A stretch of 6,109 nt of DNA, taken from positions 1-6,109 of the forward strand of contig CAZNVM010000458.1 of assembly GCA_964576215.1 (NCBI GenBank). Reading direction: 5' to 3'. Both the position numbers and the translations under genes were made by a program. Below are positions 1 through 5,869 of the stretch, piece after piece. Source of the stretch: JAVBSX01 sp964576215 (lineage in GTDB: Bacteria; Planctomycetota; Planctomycetia; Pirellulales; Thermoguttaceae). The stretch's first letter is position 1, and the number at the start of each line of letters is the position of its first letter. Under the pieces are notes generated by a model, which was not told the DNA's origin, did no database searches, and was given only the letters and a program-made list of their open reading frames with translations.

Positions 1-141
1 CAGCAAAAAACGGCGGCGTTTCAACTTGCAAAACGCAAAGTCCGCTATTTTGCCCAAATTGACAACTCGTTTCGCCCTGAAATTTAAGGAACCTGCACAA
101 AATAATCTGATCGTACATTGCCACGGAATGGGAATGCTCCC

Positions 142-225
142 ACCTGCACAGGACGGAGACTCCATTCCGCAACCTTCGCGCAGGCTGGAAGCCTGCGTTC
201 CCAGGGACTTTGCAATCCTCCTGGG
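142..225 (+). repeat. Dispersed hairpin repeat, left copy of an inverted pair
   Basis: This 84-bp stretch recurs in inverted orientation at 5964-6047 with three mismatches. Positions 154-225 (72 bp) match 5964-6035 perfectly. Its core is a hairpin with arms 179-186 and 190-197 (8 bp, CGCAGGCT/AGCCTGCG) around a GGA loop. A longer imperfect fold pairs CGGAATGG (124-131) with CCATTCCG (162-169), enclosing a small hairpin TGGGA/TCCCA (129-133/138-142). There is no T-tract after the main hairpin, so it is not a typical intrinsic terminator. Such intergenic palindromes resemble REP/BIME- or MITE-type elements. Mobility is inferred from the repetition, not shown, and no transposase is present. Confidence 0.85.
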
Positions 226-264
226 CGGCGGAGCCGTTAACGAAAAACTAATTGCTCACACCCG

Positions 265-292
265 TTTATTTTTGGTTTAACCGCAATATAAT
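265..292 (+). promoter_or_regulatory. Candidate rsmH promoter (perfect -10, weak -35)
   Basis: TATAAT at 287-292 is a perfect sigma70 -10 box. The best -35 candidate, TTTATT at 265-270, matches consensus at three of six positions with a 16-bp spacer. Transcription would start near 299, leaving a leader of about 18 nt before the ATG at 318. If so, the in-frame ATG at 291 lies inside the -10 box and cannot be the start codon, which supports 318. The box is clear but the -35 is poor, so this remains a candidate. Confidence 0.4.
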
Positions 293-311
293 GCCCCTTT
301 TCCCATTCTCC
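291..311 (-). repeat. Short 7-bp repeat array in the rsmH leader
   Basis: Three pyrimidine heptads follow each other, ATGCCCC, TTTTCCC and ATTCTCC. On the minus strand they read GGAGAAT, GGGAAAA and GGGGCAT. They are related to the GGGCATA/GGGAATC units at 1306-1385, 2309-2357 and 5870-5896. Alone, this site would be too degenerate to call. It is listed because the same period and composition recur at other gene starts in the window. Confidence 0.4.
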
Positions 312-317
312 TTTTTT

Positions 318-1247
318 ATGCGACACATTTCCGTACTACCCCAGGAGGTTTTGGCCGGTCTTGCTCCGAAGCGGGGCGGCGTTTACGTCGACGGAACGCT
401 CGGCGGCGGCGGACACACGGAACTTTTGGCCCGAGCCGCCGGTCCCGATGGAATGGTCCTCGCAATGGACCGTGATCTCAAAGCGATTGACGCCGCCGAA
501 GAATTTTTTGAAAAAAAGCGTCAAACCGGTGATGAGTTGGCCGTAATCCGTTTTGCGCACGCAAATTTTCGCGATTTTCCCGATGCGCTGCGAATGCTCA
601 ACATCGAAAAAGTCGACGGATTCCTGCTCGACATCGGCTTGTCCAGCGACCAGCTTGCCGACCGGGAACGGGGATTCAGCTTCGACTCGGACGGGCCGCT
701 TGATCTGCGGTTTGACACCACGGAGGGGATTCCCGCTTATGAGCACCTGGAAAAATGGAACGAAGAGCGGATTGCCGACACCATTTACGAATACGGCGAG
801 GAAAAATTCAGCCGCAGGATTGCCCGGCAAATCGTTGAACGACGCCGGACGGGAAGCCCGGTCCGCACGGCCCGGGAACTGGGGGAGCTTGTACGAAAAT
901 GCGTTCCGATGCAACGGAAAACGAACCTTCGCAGCACGCCGATTGACCCGGCGACACGGACGTTCCAGGCTCTGCGAATTGCGGTCAACGACGAACTCGG
1001 CTCGCTCACGGCTTTTTTGAAGCGGGCCGGTTCTTTCCTGAATCCGGGCGGACGTGTTGCGATTATCAGCTTTCATTCCCTGGAAGACCGACTTGTCAAA
1101 AACGCATTTCGCAACGATCCGCTCCTGGAACCCATCACAAAAAAGCCGATCACCGCGACGGAAGAAGAGAGAAACGGCAATCCCCGGTCCCGAAGCGCAA
1201 AGCTGAGGATCGCGGAAAGAACAGAGGGTTACGAGCCGCGAATGTGA
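318..1247 (+). CDS. rsmH: 16S rRNA (cytosine(1402)-N(4))-methyltransferase RsmH
   Basis: This enzyme methylates N4 of C1402 in the 16S rRNA decoding centre, using S-adenosylmethionine in the cytoplasm. The 309-residue product matches the usual family length of about 310. Signatures in order are the N-terminal H-I-S-V-L-P-Q-E (3-10), the SAM-binding loop VDGTLGGGGHT (24-34), an acidic strand end MDRD (50-53), LLDIGLSSDQL with ERGFSF and DGPLDLR (103-131), the helical insert, PATRTFQALRIAVNDEL (211-227), GGRVAIISFHSLEDRLVK (244-261) and a basic C-terminal SRSAKLRIAER (291-301). The ATG at 318 is chosen because family homology begins there; upstream in-frame starts (TTG 252, ATG 291) add no conserved residues. 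No Shine-Dalgarno is visible, as in many planctomycete genes. In most bacteria rsmH sits in the division/cell-wall cluster behind mraZ and before ftsL. Neither neighbour is present here and the next gene is unrelated. Family assignment is firm. Confidence 0.97.
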   Translation: MRHISVLPQEVLAGLAPKRGGVYVDGTLGGGGHTELLARAAGPDGMVLAMDRDLKAIDAAEEFFEKKRQTGDELAVIRFAHANFRDFPDALRMLNIEKVDGFLLDIGLSSDQLADRERGFSFDSDGPLDLRFDTTEGIPAYEHLEKWNEERIADTIYEYGEEKFSRRIARQIVERRRTGSPVRTARELGELVRKCVPMQRKTNLRSTPIDPATRTFQALRIAVNDELGSLTAFLKRAGSFLNPGGRVAIISFHSLEDRLVKNAFRNDPLLEPITKKPITATEEERNGNPRSRSAKLRIAERTEGYEPRM

Positions 1248-1303
1248 AAAATTTGCATGCATCCTTTCTCAAACCGTAAACAAAATGGAGACTCAAAACA
1301 GTC

Positions 1304-1387
1304 AAGGGCATCGGGAATCGGGCATCGGGCATAGGTGATAAGTGAAAAACTTCCTCCAATTTCCGATTCCCGATTCCCGATGCCCTT
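1304..1387. repeat. Inverted pair of 7-bp tandem repeat arrays (large hairpin)
   Basis: The left arm is a run of phased heptads from 1306: GGGCATC, GGGAATC, GGGCATC, GGGCATA, then the degenerate GGTGATA and AGTGAAA. The right arm, from 1351, is the same family on the opposite strand: TTCCTCC, AATTTCC, GATTCCC, GATTCCC, GATGCCC. Positions 1304-1328 and 1363-1387 form a 25-bp inverted repeat with one mismatch and a 34-base loop, so the transcript can fold into a long hairpin. It lies 56 bases after the rsmH stop and could help end that transcript, but the following T-rich stretch (about 1386-1400) is interrupted. A terminator role is therefore only possible. Confidence 0.85.
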
Positions 1388-1468
1388 AAATTTCAACACT
1401 TTTTCCAGTTTCATTACCATTTCGTTTACACTTTGATATCCTTTTTTTCGTTCTTTTTCGAAAATCAA

Positions 1469-1497
1469 TTGACAGAATAGCAAATACGACCTATCCT
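1469..1497 (+). promoter_or_regulatory. Sigma70-like promoter of the coiled-coil gene
   Basis: A perfect -35 TTGACA (1469-1474) is followed by a 17-bp spacer and the -10 box TATCCT (1492-1497), which matches TATAAT at four positions. The predicted start is near 1504, giving a leader of about 59 nt to the ATG at 1563. With only a 39-bp gap after the first gene, the same promoter probably also serves the downstream nagA-like gene. Confidence 0.7.
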
Positions 1498-1549
1498 AGA
1501 GCGTTCACCCTCGAATTCGGGGCCTTATCCAAAAAACGACTGGTTCGTT

Positions 1550-1553
1550 GGAG
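1550..1553 (+). promoter_or_regulatory. Ribosome binding site deciding the start at 1563
   Basis: GGAG at 1550-1553 lies nine bases before ATG 1563. An in-frame TTG at 1548 would place this motif inside the coding region and has no good site of its own. The ATG is therefore preferred. Confidence 0.65.
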
Positions 1554-1562
1554 TACAATTTT

Positions 1563-2309
1563 ATGTCGAATTTATCCTCACAACCGGAATTACCTGCGAT
1601 TGTCAGTCCTTTGGGGTCGCTTATCCAGAAACTTGCCTCCACAGAGGCTCGTTTGAACTCCGTCAGCACAAGACTGGCCCAACTCGGCCTTGAGCTTCAA
1701 AAATCGCTTGGGCAGGTCGCCGAAGTCGTCGAGGCTTTGGAAACGACGAAAAGCGAACTGACGGAAGCCGAAGAACGCTTCAACGCCAGCTGGCAACAAC
1801 AAGCGGAATTGGAACAAAAACGCCGGGATTTGGAAGCGGATTTTGAAGCGTTTCGGCAAAAACAGGAGTCGGAGCGTGCCCGAATTCTAGCCGAATGGGC
1901 GGAAGAAACCCGAAAAAGGGAACAAGAGCGTCAAGCCGAAGAGCAACGGGTTGCCGCAGCAAAAAGTACGTTGCAACAGATGCAGCAAATGCTCAGTCAA
2001 TTCACCAGTGTTTTTGGCGGAGCTGCTCCTGCTACTGCGCCGGCGGTGGCCCCACAGGTTACGGCCCCGAAACCTGCTCCCGAACCGAAACCTGCTCCCG
2101 AACCGGAAGGTGTTCCCGAACCGGAAGAACCTTCCGCCGAGGACAGCTTCGAGCTTGCGCTTCCGGAAATTGCGTCCTCACCGGCAACCGCTTCCCCGAA
2201 ATCCAGTGGGAAAGAAGACGATTTCGACTTGGCTCCAGCTGCGACCAAAGGTGATGACGACGATTTTGAGCTTACCAACGAGTTCCTCCAAAGTTTGGTG
2301 TCAAGTTAG
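1563..2309 (+). CDS. Coiled-coil protein with Pro-rich linker and acidic C-terminal DxF[ED]L motifs, function unknown
   Basis: I do not recognise a family for this 248-residue protein. Residues about 20-147 are highly charged, rich in Glu, Gln, Arg, Lys and Ala, with heptad-like hydrophobic spacing typical of a long coiled coil. Residues about 153-192 are an Ala/Pro/Glu linker containing a duplicated PKPAPE hexapeptide. The C-terminal 55 residues are acidic and carry three similar short motifs: DSFEL (194-198), DDFDL (219-223) and DDFEL (233-237), the last followed by a short hydrophobic end. There is no signal peptide, membrane segment or cysteine, so it is probably a cytoplasmic, oligomeric scaffold or adaptor. 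This is inference from composition. It has its own promoter and a GGAG ribosome binding site. It occupies the place after rsmH where ftsL usually sits, but it is not FtsL-like because it lacks a transmembrane helix. Confidence 0.85.
   Translation: MSNLSSQPELPAIVSPLGSLIQKLASTEARLNSVSTRLAQLGLELQKSLGQVAEVVEALETTKSELTEAEERFNASWQQQAELEQKRRDLEADFEAFRQKQESERARILAEWAEETRKREQERQAEEQRVAAAKSTLQQMQQMLSQFTSVFGGAAPATAPAVAPQVTAPKPAPEPKPAPEPEGVPEPEEPSAEDSFELALPEIASSPATASPKSSGKEDDFDLAPAATKGDDDDFELTNEFLQSLVSS
2067..2120 (+). repeat. 18-bp coding tandem repeat in the Pro-rich linker
   Basis: Two identical 18-bp units (2067-2084 and 2085-2102) are followed by a diverged third (2103-2120). They encode PKPAPE, PKPAPE and PEGVPE. 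The identity of the first two at the nucleotide level suggests recent duplication. Because the unit is a multiple of three, copy-number change alters linker length without breaking the frame. Confidence 0.85.
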
Positions 2310-2362
2310 GAAATAGGGCATAGGGCATAGGGCATAGGAAATGAGAAATGAGAAATGAGAAG
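2309..2362 (+). repeat. 7-bp tandem repeat array at the coiled-coil/nagA junction
   Basis: Seven phased heptads run from 2309 to 2357: GGAAATA, three times GGGCATA, GGAAATG, and twice AGAAATG, ending with a partial AGAAG. The array begins on the last base of the upstream stop codon and reaches into the predicted start of the nagA-like gene. ATG occurs at 2341, 2348 and 2355, one per repeat and therefore in three different frames. A C/T-rich tract (2375-2394) follows, mirroring the purine/pyrimidine arrangement at 1306-1385. Confidence 0.9.
2336..2340 (+). promoter_or_regulatory. Repeat-derived ribosome binding site for the nagA-like gene
   Basis: AGGAA at 2336-2340, created at a junction between heptad units, lies seven bases before ATG 2348. 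It is the only Shine-Dalgarno-like sequence near the gene start and is the main reason for choosing 2348. The alternative ATG at 2402 is preceded by a pyrimidine tract with no such site. Confidence 0.45.
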
Positions 2363-3319
2363 AATAACAGTCAGCCTCCCCCTTTTCCCCCTCCACGCCT
2401 GATGCCCTCAAAAGGCTTGGTCGACCTTCAAGTCAACGGTTTTGCCGGAGTGGATTTCAATGCGGACACGCTGACGGTCAGGGAAGTGGAACTCGCCTGC
2501 GAAGCACTCCACCGGGAGAGCGTCGCGTATTTCCTGCCGACGTTGGTTACGAACGATCCTGCCGTTCTCAAGCGGAATCTCCGAACGATTCTTCAAGCAG
2601 ACGACCGCGACAAAGCGGGAATCCTGGGCTTTCATCTGGAAGGACCGTTCATTTCTCCTTGCGATGGTGCCAGGGGTGCTCATCCGCCACAATGGGTCAA
2701 GCCGCCCGATCTCGATTGGATTGAGCGGATGCAGGAAACCGCCGAGGGTTCCATTCAAATTCTGACGATGTCGCCCGAATGGGAAGGGAGTGCACGGTTC
2801 ATCGAATCGGTTGTTTCGCTCGGTATTCGTGTTGCAATCGGACACACCTTGGCAACGCCGGATCAGATCGCAGACGCCGTGAAAGCGGGAGCGTCTCTTG
2901 CAACGCATTTGGGAAACGGAATTCCGGCGATTCTTCCACGGCACCCGAACCCGATCTGGTCGCAGTTGGCCGAAAACGGTTTATGGGCATCCGTGATCGG
3001 CGATGGGTTTCATCTTTCGAGAGAAGTTTTTACGGTTATTCATCGTCTCAAAAAAGAGCGGCTTTTTCTCGTCAGCGACAGTACGCAATTTGCCGGGATG
3101 ACACCGGGCCGGTATCAAACACTGATCGGCGGCGACGTTGTTTTGACAGCAGCCGGAAAACTGCACCTTGCGGAAAACGAAGCCCTTTTTGCCGGTTCCG
3201 CCATGTCGCTCAAGCGGATGATCGAAACGATTGCGGCGAATGGTTGGCTTTCTTACGAAGAGGCGTGGCACCTCGGTAGCACCGCGCCGTGGAACTTCTT
3301 GAAAAACAACCTTGTTTAA
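2348..3319 (+). CDS. nagA: N-acetylglucosamine-6-phosphate deacetylase (NagA-type), barrel-only form
   Basis: NagA removes acetate from N-acetylglucosamine-6-phosphate to give glucosamine-6-phosphate, a cytoplasmic step of amino-sugar catabolism and recycling. The 323-residue product shows the family motifs in order: GLVDLQVNGFAG (23-34), HLEGPF (96-101; Glu98 as metal ligand), ARGAH (108-112; equivalent of the substrate-binding His in E. coli NagA), GHT (165-167; His166 ligand), THLGN (186-190; His187 ligand), Arg198, DGFHL (219-223), VSDST (242-246; Asp244 catalytic) and GSAMSL (283-288). E. coli NagA has about 50 residues before the GFID-type motif and about 35 after the equivalent of this C-terminus. 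Both are missing, which removes the two halves of the small beta-sandwich domain. Residues 1-19 (MRNEKNNSQ and a Pro-rich run) derive from repeat-like DNA, so ATG 2402 is a plausible alternative start. Family is firm; activity on the standard substrate is probable, not proven. Confidence 0.88.
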   Translation: MRNEKNNSQPPPFPPPRLMPSKGLVDLQVNGFAGVDFNADTLTVREVELACEALHRESVAYFLPTLVTNDPAVLKRNLRTILQADDRDKAGILGFHLEGPFISPCDGARGAHPPQWVKPPDLDWIERMQETAEGSIQILTMSPEWEGSARFIESVVSLGIRVAIGHTLATPDQIADAVKAGASLATHLGNGIPAILPRHPNPIWSQLAENGLWASVIGDGFHLSREVFTVIHRLKKERLFLVSDSTQFAGMTPGRYQTLIGGDVVLTAAGKLHLAENEALFAGSAMSLKRMIETIAANGWLSYEEAWHLGSTAPWNFLKNNLV

Positions 3320-4485
3320 CGATCCTGGACGTTACCTGAAATCACGGCAACGCCATCTTCCGTCAATTTGAAACGGACGCCGACGACGGAATGTTTGTTT
3401 TCGCCGGGTTCGTATTTAATGTACGTTATCGCAATAATCGAACCGTCGGGAAGCAGGTGGATGCCAGGATAACCGCAGTCCCATTTGGCGTGACTGTGTA
3501 ACAATTTGATCCGAAACTGGCCGGGACGCCGGTTCCTGATGTCCTCATAAGTTCCCACCCAGGCGACGAAATGGTCCTGCGTCGGACTGCCTTGAGCCTT
3601 GTCACGGAACACCACAACGATTCGGCCATCGTTTGTATACGTCCCCCAATGCCGGTCGCCGGTCAAGCCCCACGGCGTGTCCACGGCGTCGCTCCACGTT
3701 TCGCCGTGATCGGTGCTGAACATCATCAAACTATTCCCCTTGTGTGTGTTTTCCCGCATCAGGCAGCAGATTTCCTTACCGTCCGGCGACCAAAAAGCGA
3801 ATGGTTCGCAAGGCTGTTTCCCTTCGACGGCACAAATCATTCGCGGTTGCGACCACGTCAGCCCGGCATCGGCGGTTTCCGTCTGCATGACTTGGAGCGT
3901 TCGGACTTGGCTTCTTTCCTCGCCGTTGATTTCCATCCCTTCGTGATTGACGGCACGATGGTAAAAACCGATGTATTTTCCGTCCGGCTTCCCGGGATTC
4001 TTTTCGACGACGCTGCTGAACGCCATGACGTTACGAAACCCGAGCGGTCCGAGTTCCTTCCATGTTTTACCGCCATCTTCGCTCAGGATGCGCGGCATAA
4101 GCGGTTGAGCGGAAAAAACCCAAAGTCGTTCGGTATCATCGGCGTCAACCATTCGGTAGATGCTCGGACAGTTTTTATGCTTCGAAAATCCTTCCGGCAT
4201 TTGATCGTCCATACGGGTCCAGGTTTTGCCCCCATCATCGCTCCGGGCCATCGGTCCGTTAAAGCCGCCGTGATTGATACTCCAGACGACAAAAATCGTT
4301 TTTCCGTCCGGCATCAGCAGCGACGTCGGGTGCCCCTGATAAACGTCCGGCGTTCCGGCGGCGATGATCGTGTGCCGGTCTTTTTCCTGCGAAATGTCCA
4401 GAATCGGCAGGTTCGGCGATGCCTCCTGCGCAAAGCCAGCCACGGCAAGCACGAAAGGCAAAAGGATCGTCGTTTTCCAAGTCAT
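3316..4485 (-). CDS. Secreted Asp-box (BNR) sialidase-like protein
   Basis: The 389-residue product starts with a signal peptide: Lys4, a hydrophobic run (about 6-18) and a likely cut after Ala19 (GFA/QEA). There is no lipobox cysteine, so export rather than lipid anchoring is expected. Four Asp-box motifs S/T-x-D-x-G-x-T-W lie at 82-89, 135-142, 204-211 and 257-264, the mark of six-bladed sialidase-type beta-propellers. Candidate active-site residues include Arg244, Arg294 and Tyr339 (GYPGIHLLPDG, 338-348). I do not see the FRIP/YRIP arginine motif of classical GH33 sialidases. Release of sialic acid is therefore uncertain, and it could act on another sugar or only bind glycans. The ATG at 4485 is preferred over TTG 4512 because it places the signal peptide at the N-terminus; no Shine-Dalgarno is visible. 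It follows the uronate-isomerase-like gene by 23 bp on the same strand, so the two are probably one transcript. Its stop overlaps the nagA stop by four bases. Confidence 0.87.
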   Translation of the reverse strand: MTWKTTILLPFVLAVAGFAQEASPNLPILDISQEKDRHTIIAAGTPDVYQGHPTSLLMPDGKTIFVVWSINHGGFNGPMARSDDGGKTWTRMDDQMPEGFSKHKNCPSIYRMVDADDTERLWVFSAQPLMPRILSEDGGKTWKELGPLGFRNVMAFSSVVEKNPGKPDGKYIGFYHRAVNHEGMEINGEERSQVRTLQVMQTETADAGLTWSQPRMICAVEGKQPCEPFAFWSPDGKEICCLMRENTHKGNSLMMFSTDHGETWSDAVDTPWGLTGDRHWGTYTNDGRIVVVFRDKAQGSPTQDHFVAWVGTYEDIRNRRPGQFRIKLLHSHAKWDCGYPGIHLLPDGSIIAITYIKYEPGENKHSVVGVRFKLTEDGVAVISGNVQDR

Positions 4486-4508
4486 GGTATCATCGAACAA
4501 TTGGTTTC

Positions 4509-5861
4509 TCAAAGTGTAAACGGCAATTCCGTATTATTGTTCCACGCCTTGGAGGAATCGTACAGAATTGTCCTGGCAATATGCAAAGCGAGTTCGACAT
4601 CATACTGGCCCAATTCGACTTTTTCGGCAAGAACCCTGGCAAGGACTTTTTTAATCATCACCGCTTTGGCATAGGACCATTCGATGCAATAAGCGTCCGA
4701 GAAGAAGCCGATCTGCTTGTTCAATGACACCATGTCGAGGCGTTCGGCCATGATTCGCGGCATGATCGCCGGGAAGAAGTTGTGCCACCACACTCCGCAT
4801 AACGCCACGTTTTGCAGCTCGCGGCAGAACGTGCAAAACGACTGGTTCGCGTGTGCCGACGATTCGAGAACGGTGAAGCGGATTTTCGGGTGCCTTGCCA
4901 TCATGTCGGCAATCTGGGCCAATGTTCGCTGCGAAATCCGGCTGCCCGTTTCAAACGGAAGCGGGTCGGCGCAAACCGTATATTGAAATGCCAGCGACGG
5001 GCCGAATTTTTTGGCGTATTCCGTGAGAAACACTTCGTTGACGTAACTGGCGTAAATGCTTCGCTCTTTTTCACCGGCCTGGTCACGGCGTTTCAATGCG
5101 GCTTCGAATTCCGCATCGGACACCAGCGTATAATCAAGATCGCTTGAAATATGCGTCGCATAGGAGACGGTCTGGTGCATCGGAAAATGGTCCATGAACC
5201 AATGGACCGCCTCGCAGACATCGGACGCTTTTTGGATCGTTTTTTTCGTCTTGGGCCGGTTTTCCATCCCGATCGGCGAGGGGCCGCTTGCCGGTTCGCC
5301 CCAGGTTTTTTCGAGTTCGTAAAGAGCCGTGTCGAATTCCCCCCATTGGGCACGGGTGAAAAACGCCCACTCGACGGAGTAGTCGAGAATGTCGTCGTCC
5401 AATCCTTCACCGCGACGGTTGGTTTCGGTCACAAAGCGTTCGATGAGGGCACGTTTCATAATCTCGCGGTGCCACGAGCGGTCATCGGCCCGTTCGCGGA
5501 TCATGGCGTCAAGATGTTCCCAGTTGTCCATCGTTACCGGCTCTTTCCAGCCGTAAAGGTCGGCCAAAATGATCCGGTTGCCCCAGGCGATTCCCGTGTT
5601 GACGACTCGCGGCAGAAACGGAATCGCTTCTTTCAGACGAAAATGAGCTTCCGCCTTGTCCGGCCGACCGGGGTACTGTGTCAACCTCGCCCCGGAAGGA
5701 CAGCCCGCCGGATAGAGATCGCTGACCCCCATGTGGTAAAGGAGAATATCGTGTAACCCGCGTGCCGACAGCTTGCCGCCGACGAGATGCGTGTGAAAAT
5801 CAAACAGTTTCATCGTCGCCACTTGCGGCTCAATTTGGGTCAGGGCTTGTTCTGTGTTCAT
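4509..5861 (-). CDS. Uronate isomerase (UxaC)-family amidohydrolase-superfamily protein
   Basis: UxaC-type enzymes interconvert D-glucuronate and D-fructuronate (or galacturonate and tagaturonate) in the cytoplasm. The 450-residue length is close to the usual 470. FDFHTHL (20-26) supplies the HxH metal pair His23/His25 on the first barrel strand. VWWHNFF (357-363) resembles the family's GWWF region. IGFFSDAYCIEWSYAKA (384-400) aligns with the strand-8 segment, Asp389 being the likely metal/catalytic Asp. The tail with RVLAEKVELGQY and ARTILYD (409-435) fits the family's C-terminal helices. Two signature elements differ: QYT (293-295) stands where E. coli UxaC has QYH, and S-D-A-Y stands where it has T-D-S-R. 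The substrate may therefore not be an ordinary hexuronate. ATG 5861 gives an N-terminal lead similar to UxaC; the in-frame ATG at 5813 (MKLFDF) is the alternative. Neither has a good Shine-Dalgarno. It is the first gene of a two-gene minus-strand unit with the sialidase-like gene. Confidence 0.8.
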   Translation of the reverse strand: MNTEQALTQIEPQVATMKLFDFHTHLVGGKLSARGLHDILLYHMGVSDLYPAGCPSGARLTQYPGRPDKAEAHFRLKEAIPFLPRVVNTGIAWGNRIILADLYGWKEPVTMDNWEHLDAMIRERADDRSWHREIMKRALIERFVTETNRRGEGLDDDILDYSVEWAFFTRAQWGEFDTALYELEKTWGEPASGPSPIGMENRPKTKKTIQKASDVCEAVHWFMDHFPMHQTVSYATHISSDLDYTLVSDAEFEAALKRRDQAGEKERSIYASYVNEVFLTEYAKKFGPSLAFQYTVCADPLPFETGSRISQRTLAQIADMMARHPKIRFTVLESSAHANQSFCTFCRELQNVALCGVWWHNFFPAIMPRIMAERLDMVSLNKQIGFFSDAYCIEWSYAKAVMIKKVLARVLAEKVELGQYDVELALHIARTILYDSSKAWNNNTELPFTL

Positions 5862-5869
5862 GGTTCAAT

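Larger units (their letters stand above)
1..317. other. Gene-free region upstream of rsmH
   Basis: No convincing coding region is visible on either strand. An open frame at 26-280 has no family resemblance, runs through the hairpin repeat at 142-225 and looks fortuitous. The stretch holds that repeat, a -10 box at 287-292 and a pyrimidine heptad array at 291-311. Positions 1-120 show nothing recognisable beyond an isolated TTGACA at 59-64 with only a poor -10 partner. No mraZ-like gene, the usual upstream neighbour of rsmH, is present. Confidence 0.6.
1248..1562. other. Intergenic region between rsmH and the coiled-coil gene
   Basis: These 315 bases contain no supportable gene. From left to right they hold an 8-bp palindrome TGCATGCA (1254-1261), the inverted heptad array (1304-1387), an AT/T-rich stretch (about 1388-1460), a sigma70-like promoter (1469-1497) and an approximately 59-nt leader with a GGAG ribosome binding site. 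Short minus-strand open frames across the array have no family resemblance and are explained by the repeats. Confidence 0.6.

Noticed and set aside
59..88. TTGACA (59-64) with TTTAAG (83-88) as a promoter
   Set aside because: The -35 is perfect, but the -10 is poor, the spacer is 18 bp and no gene follows closely, while a better -10 lies next to rsmH.
26..280. 84-codon open frame on the plus strand before rsmH
   Set aside because: It runs through the dispersed hairpin repeat, has no recognisable domain and shows no ribosome binding site. Similar open frames arise wherever this repeat occurs.
336..1262. Long minus-strand open frame opposite rsmH
   Set aside because: It is antisense to a firmly identified gene, rich in Arg, Phe and Ser as expected of a shadow frame, and without family motifs.
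1304..1400. Intrinsic terminator of rsmH
   Set aside because: The stem is long, but the 34-base loop and interrupted T-tract are not typical. It is listed as a repeat with only a possible termination role.
1304..2362. CRISPR array
   Set aside because: The repeats are contiguous 7-bp tandem units without unique spacers, and no cas gene is present.
3571..4674. Long plus-strand open frame opposite the sialidase-like gene
   Set aside because: The opposite strand encodes four Asp boxes and a signal peptide. This frame has the His/Arg/Pro-rich composition of an antisense shadow and crosses a gene boundary.
1536..4849. Shared AACGACTGGTTCG at 1536 and 4837 as a regulatory motif
   Set aside because: One copy lies inside the uronate-isomerase-like coding sequence and the match is short, so coincidence is the simplest explanation.
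5151..5756. 201-codon plus-strand open frame opposite the uronate-isomerase-like gene
   Set aside because: It is antisense to a recognisable protein and has no start signal or domain.
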